Shown here: in pieces, positions 60,601 to 64,000 of the stretch | How the letters are laid out: each line of letters begins with the position of its first letter | Numbering within the stretch: the stretch's first letter is position 1 | Source of the DNA: Owenia fusiformis | Taxonomy: Eukaryota; Annelida; Polychaeta; Sabellida; Oweniidae | Assembly (NCBI GenBank): GCA_903813345.2 | Contig: CAIIXF020000011.1 | Coordinates: forward strand, 24,854,166-24,918,165 | Direction of reading: 5' to 3' | DNA: 64,000 nucleotides | The notes under the pieces: model-generated | Told to the model about the DNA's origin: nothing | The model's database searches: none | Seen by the model: the letters and a program-made list of their open reading frames with translations, nothing else | Program-made: the position numbers and the translations under genes

Positions 60601-62840
60601 GAAATAATACAGTCTAGTATGAAATTGAATGATGTACATGTGTGCCAAATATCAGGGCGAAATTTCCAAAAATGACAAAGATATGAGGAAAAATTAGGGT
60701 TGCCGTTTTTTTGACCACCCTGTAGTTAGAACCAATTTTTCTGATATAAGCATTTGAGAATACGTCAAAACACTTTCAATTGATGTAAACTAGACTGTTC
60801 TAGCACTTTTTATCGCAAAGATATTGCAGATCTACTGGCCCAGGGGTCGAACAAATAAAAAATGCATAATATCGTGCAGTTAAATTCACGAATGTTTTTC
60901 TTTTCTGTCAACAATTTGAATATTTTAGAAATTTTTTATCATAAAATAACAAAATATCCCCTTGCAAATCTAATAAAACATGTTTTAAGAATAAAAGTGG
61001 CTGAAATCAATTTTTATTTTTGACCCCCTCCCCCAGTAGACTACAGGTTAGTAGACTGCCAATATCTCGGTGACAAAAAGTGGTAGAACAATCTAGTTTG
61101 CATCAATTGAAAGTGTTTTGATGTATATCCAAATGCTTATAACAGGAAAACATTTTCCAATCATTTCCCGCAAATGATAGGCAAAGAAGTGCGAAATAAT
61201 GTTTTCCATTGAAAAGTGGGCGTCGCCCACAATGTAATCCAATGGGACGGAAAGAATGGCCGACGGAGACGGACCAGTTTTAACGTTATCCGATTTTGTT
61301 GAAAAAAAATCAGTTAACTACTGGCACCATTTGTAACCCCACGTTGAAGGGCCGTTATAATCTGAGAACATTCTTGAAAAATGAAACACCCTATAGGATA
61401 CCCATATACTGAAGGGCAAGACCTAACTAGACCATTCCTATCCGGAATCTGGCCACTACACTGTAGTTAGCGGATTTTTTCAAAGGTTTATACTTTTTAC
61501 TGTATAATTTGGCGCAAATTTCTGTTTGGGGATAATAATTTCCTACTTGTATTATCTTTACTCAGTGTTTACTCGGAAGGGGACTTCATAATACTAAATT
61601 TTTTTAGTATTAGTCCCCTTCCGAGTAAACAAAAAATAGACCCGCGCATTTTCACCGAACTAAACGAAGGTGACTCCATGAAGAATCTATAGTGGATTTT
61701 CATCATCAGACATCGACCCTTTTCTCTATAGGCACGAAACAGGGAGTAGATTAAACCTCACTATAAATTGTGTTGCATCTCATATTCCTAATAATAAGGA
61801 TGTTTAGATACACGTTTTTAAAACCTAAACTTGTACGTGAACGTGTAGAATTATGATGCTCTATGGATCCCTCGGTAAATACAATATATCAACCCTAGGT
61901 CCCTACGGTCCCTCGTTTAGATATATTGTATTTCCCTCAGATATACCCTGTATCAAAAACCTCACATTAAATAACCTCTATTATGTATACGGAAAATAAT
62001 TATAATTTTTAGGTTCCTGGGAAAGTGAATTGAGAGTGGAACAGTAATCCCCGGGGGTCGAAATATTATACACGCTCATGTACAGGTTCTTTTAAAAAAA
62101 CGCGTAGCTTAACCTCCACAATCTCTTAAACCGTGAACGTCTTCACACAATAACTTGAGGGTTGAGGCAATATTGGACGATCCGCCTTTTTACAAGATTT
62201 GGTTTCATTATAATTACAGTCTATGCAATAAGGCGTTCATAATCACTGCCATGTAGATTCGTAATTACCAATCTGAGGTACATTTATACTTTAGCAATCA
62301 AAGGTTTATTATTATGTCACCACCAAAATGAACATTTTGAAAGAAGAATACTTTGGAAAAGTAATGTTTTTGAAAAATAAATATAAGAAAAAAGTTAAAA
62401 TAAATAAAATACTGGAATGACCTGTCGAATACGATTTTCTGAGCAGGGATTTTTCAATACCAATTATATCCACCGAGAAGTAATATTATCATGGTCTAAA
62501 AATGTCTACCTTTCATGAAGCCCGTTGAGATGAAGACGGTTATCCATCCCTGTCTTTCTTCCCCCAGTCCGCAGTGTTCTTGTAGTAAGCACTCATCTCT
62601 GCTATAACTTATTCCCATACATGCATCTCCTCGAGTCAGACATAGGAGCAGACAGTGGTCAAGGCTCTCAATGGGAAAGGAAGTAGGCACTCCACCTTGT
62701 ATTTTCATTCCGTGGTTAAGGTAATATGTATTTGGTACCACTGAATCTACTACCTCCAATACAGGTGATGAGTATAATTGCATCGATTTGATAGGGACTA
62801 TTATGATTAAAAAACTGAAGGTGAAACATAATAAATACAT
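57693..62840 (-). CDS. Secreted protein with PAN/apple-like and fucolectin (FTP) domains
   Basis: Exons in coding order 62840-62510, 59426-59316, 58989-58855 and 57976-57693 (stop) give 286 aa with matching phases. Residues 1-20 (MYLLCFTFSFLIIIVPIKSM) are a signal peptide. Residues ~45-110 hold a Cys-rich segment (CLLLCLTRGDACMGISYS, ECLLQEHCG) like a PAN/apple fold. Residues ~112-270 are an F5/8-type fucolectin domain: LTNVAVGKKSYQ, then NANDGHFQG, EPWWVVDMG, VRVWNRQDCC, TLCCENIVLGRYLKL and LTLCEIEVFGEL. The CC pair and the His/Arg-rich loop are typical of fucose-binding lectins, so secretion and glycan binding, perhaps in innate recognition, are inferred. Intron 1 is enlarged by nested transposons. 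Confidence 0.9.
59758..60722 (+). mobile_element. 965-bp IS630/mariner-type element nested in the longer TIR element
   Basis: The left end CAGGGTGGTAAAAAAAACGG and right end (reverse complement CAGGGTGGTCAAAAAAACGG) are flanked by TA. Arms of ~150 bp pair (ACTCCCTGATATTTTACACA against TGTGCCAAATATCAGGGCG). It holds a decayed transposase C-terminus and is the fuller relative of the MITE at 15661-15913. Confidence 0.88.
60130..60560 (+). pseudogene. Transposase C-terminal half, DDE IS630/mariner type, frameshifted
   Basis: RYAITVNI is followed, in another frame, by WFQQDRTIPHTPNDAQYW (second catalytic Asp in QQD) and then APHSPDMAPFNLYQWGYPKD, which carries the third acidic position (SPD). A further shift gives the CLQHDIGELGHLV tail typical of these proteins. 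The N-terminal DNA-binding part and the first Asp are missing, so the copy is inactive. Confidence 0.75.
61566..61631. repeat. 66-bp perfect-arm hairpin GTTTACTCGGAAGGGGACT
   Basis: GTTTACTCGGAAGGGGACT, then ATAATACTAAA, a short T-rich loop and the mirror copies. It may be a minimal MITE or a foldback remnant in intron 1 of the lectin gene. Confidence 0.7.
61872..61943. repeat. Hairpin with TAAATACAATATATC arms
   Basis: TAAATACAATATATC and its mirror GATATATTGTATTT are separated by about 30 bp containing GGTCCCTACGGTCCC. It is a local inverted repeat of unknown origin. Confidence 0.55.
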
Positions 62841-64000
62841 CGCTCTCGATTCCTCAAATGTTCTTTGCTTCTGGTCAAACTTAACGGTGTGTGTCCACTC
62901 AATCCACTCAAAGGCTTTGTTTCTAGACTTCTCAATTGTTCACTCAAGTTCTACTTTCTCTTTGATGTGATAGCCGTTTTCTACTCAATTCAAATACTTT
63001 GTACCCTCACTTAATTTCTCATAATGTTCCCTGAGATTACATTGACTCATTTTATTGTTTTTCTAATGTTATTGTACATACGTCTACTTATTTTGCAGTT
63101 TTACCTTAAAGTATGTATTCCTCGACTTTATTTTCTTGTTTTTACACTAATTCTAGTGTCACGCTCCACTCAATACCTCATTTTGTCACAAAAATGGTTT
63201 AAATCTAATTAGATAGTTTTTTCATTTATTCAAATGCTGCATCCGCTTATTTCATCTTCTCAAGAATAATGTTTGCATTTGAATTGTTCGGGTATCTTGT
63301 CTTCTCTCCCCAACCTCTTGTTACTCCTCGAATGGTTTGTGTGTCAACTCAATTTGTAATCGTTTTATTTAAATGTTTTGTGTGTCATCGCAGCTCGCAA
63401 TTTCTCCAAAACTTCATTTTTTCTATCAATCAGGTCTGAAAAACTCATATGCTAGATATTCTTTCCGACAGTATTTCTGTTTTGCGTTCTGTGCTAATTC
63501 GTGAAAGTGTAGTTTGCACGCAAATCATTTCTTGGAAAATATTGTAAAACAGCTCATTTAATTTCGCCTTTCATCAGATATTGTATTGCTCATTTGTCCT
63601 AGTATTACTTTTCGTGATTAAAAAACTCTTTTAGACTTTGAATTTTCCAATAATTGAATTTTCCGCCATTTAACAGCAGCATTTCAGATTTTTAGATCAC
63701 CATTACAAAACACGTACATAGAATTTAGGTCGTTATTTTGAGTAATAGCATGACGTCCTTGTATTGCAGCTAAACCTGAGATCGGTAGTCCGATATTTAG
63801 ATTAGCCTACTACCAAAAATAAACACGTACATTAAATTAATCACTCTTTCTTTACTTTTCAAACATGCAAAAATTAAATCATTTCAATATGAAAACCTTT
63901 TAAATGGTTTTATATTCAGGGCCCAACCCAGCCCTCAGTTCCTAATACCTAGACAGGCGTAAGTGCCAACCAATTATTTATGAAAGTGTTTTTCACATAG
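62841..64000. other. Upstream flank of the lectin gene
   Basis: No coding exon, RNA gene or clear repeat was recognised. The promoter of the lectin gene should lie just above 62840, but no TATA box stands out. Confidence 0.4.

Larger units (their letters stand above)
59531..61391. mobile_element. Long-TIR TA element in intron 1 of the lectin gene
   Basis: The termini GGGTGTTTCATTTTTCAAGA and, in reverse complement, the same sequence are flanked by TA on both sides. The TIRs run about 215 bp on the left and resume after the nested element (60725-60850 pairs with 61045-61160, for example ACACTTTCAATTGATG). Without the inner insertion it would be an ~0.9-kb almost complete foldback. No coding sequence of its own is visible. 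Confidence 0.85.

Overview
This is a window of AT-rich animal nuclear DNA. Its genes are split by many GT-AG introns, and transposon remnants fill much of the space between exons. Gene content (a Regnase-type CCCH nuclease, the splicing factor CDC40/PRP17, plant-type 2-oxoglutarate oxygenases and a secreted PAN plus fucolectin-like protein) and the dense small DNA transposons suggest a lophotrochozoan invertebrate, plausibly a bivalve mollusc. That assignment is an inference. I saw no bacterial operons, rRNA or convincing tRNA.

Layout. (1) 1-7307, + strand: the last three exons of a ZC3H12/Regnase gene whose 5' exons lie to the left of the window. (2) 7308-13809: convergent gap with several MITE-like elements and a 29-base G run. 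(3) 13810-26137, - strand: a complete 13-exon CDC40 gene (571 aa, all junction phases agree). Intron 5 carries a ~2 kb minisatellite of 77-bp units, and each complete unit contains a copy of the exon-6 splice acceptor and the first 32 nt of that exon. (4) 26190-56779, + strand: three tandem, intact 7-exon genes for a 2OG-Fe(II) oxygenase (328, 330 and 329 aa). Copy 1 is head-to-head with CDC40, with 52 bp between the start codons. Copies 2 and 3 are much more alike, including their introns, and have a different upstream region. (5) 34037-40866, between copies 1 and 2: a long foldback structure whose arms are built of tandem ~350-bp units and which hosts a nested TA-type element with a LINE tail. 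(6) 57693-62840, - strand: a complete 4-exon secreted protein gene, with nested IS630/mariner-type elements in its first intron.

The paralogous introns of oxygenase copies 2 and 3 act as empty sites for one another. Four insertions present in only one copy can therefore be placed almost to the base: a hairpin-array element and a TTAA element in copy 2, and a 2.1-kb CACTG-ended element with a 5-bp target duplication and a mariner-type fragment in copy 3.

How the genes relate: CDC40 is a core spliceosome protein, and the oxygenase next to it probably shares its promoter. The other genes have no evident functional link. The most unusual observations are the array of duplicated splice acceptors inside the CDC40 gene itself, the R-M-R hairpin-array insertion in copy 2, and the foldback whose two arms carry the same short reading frame in mirror orientation.
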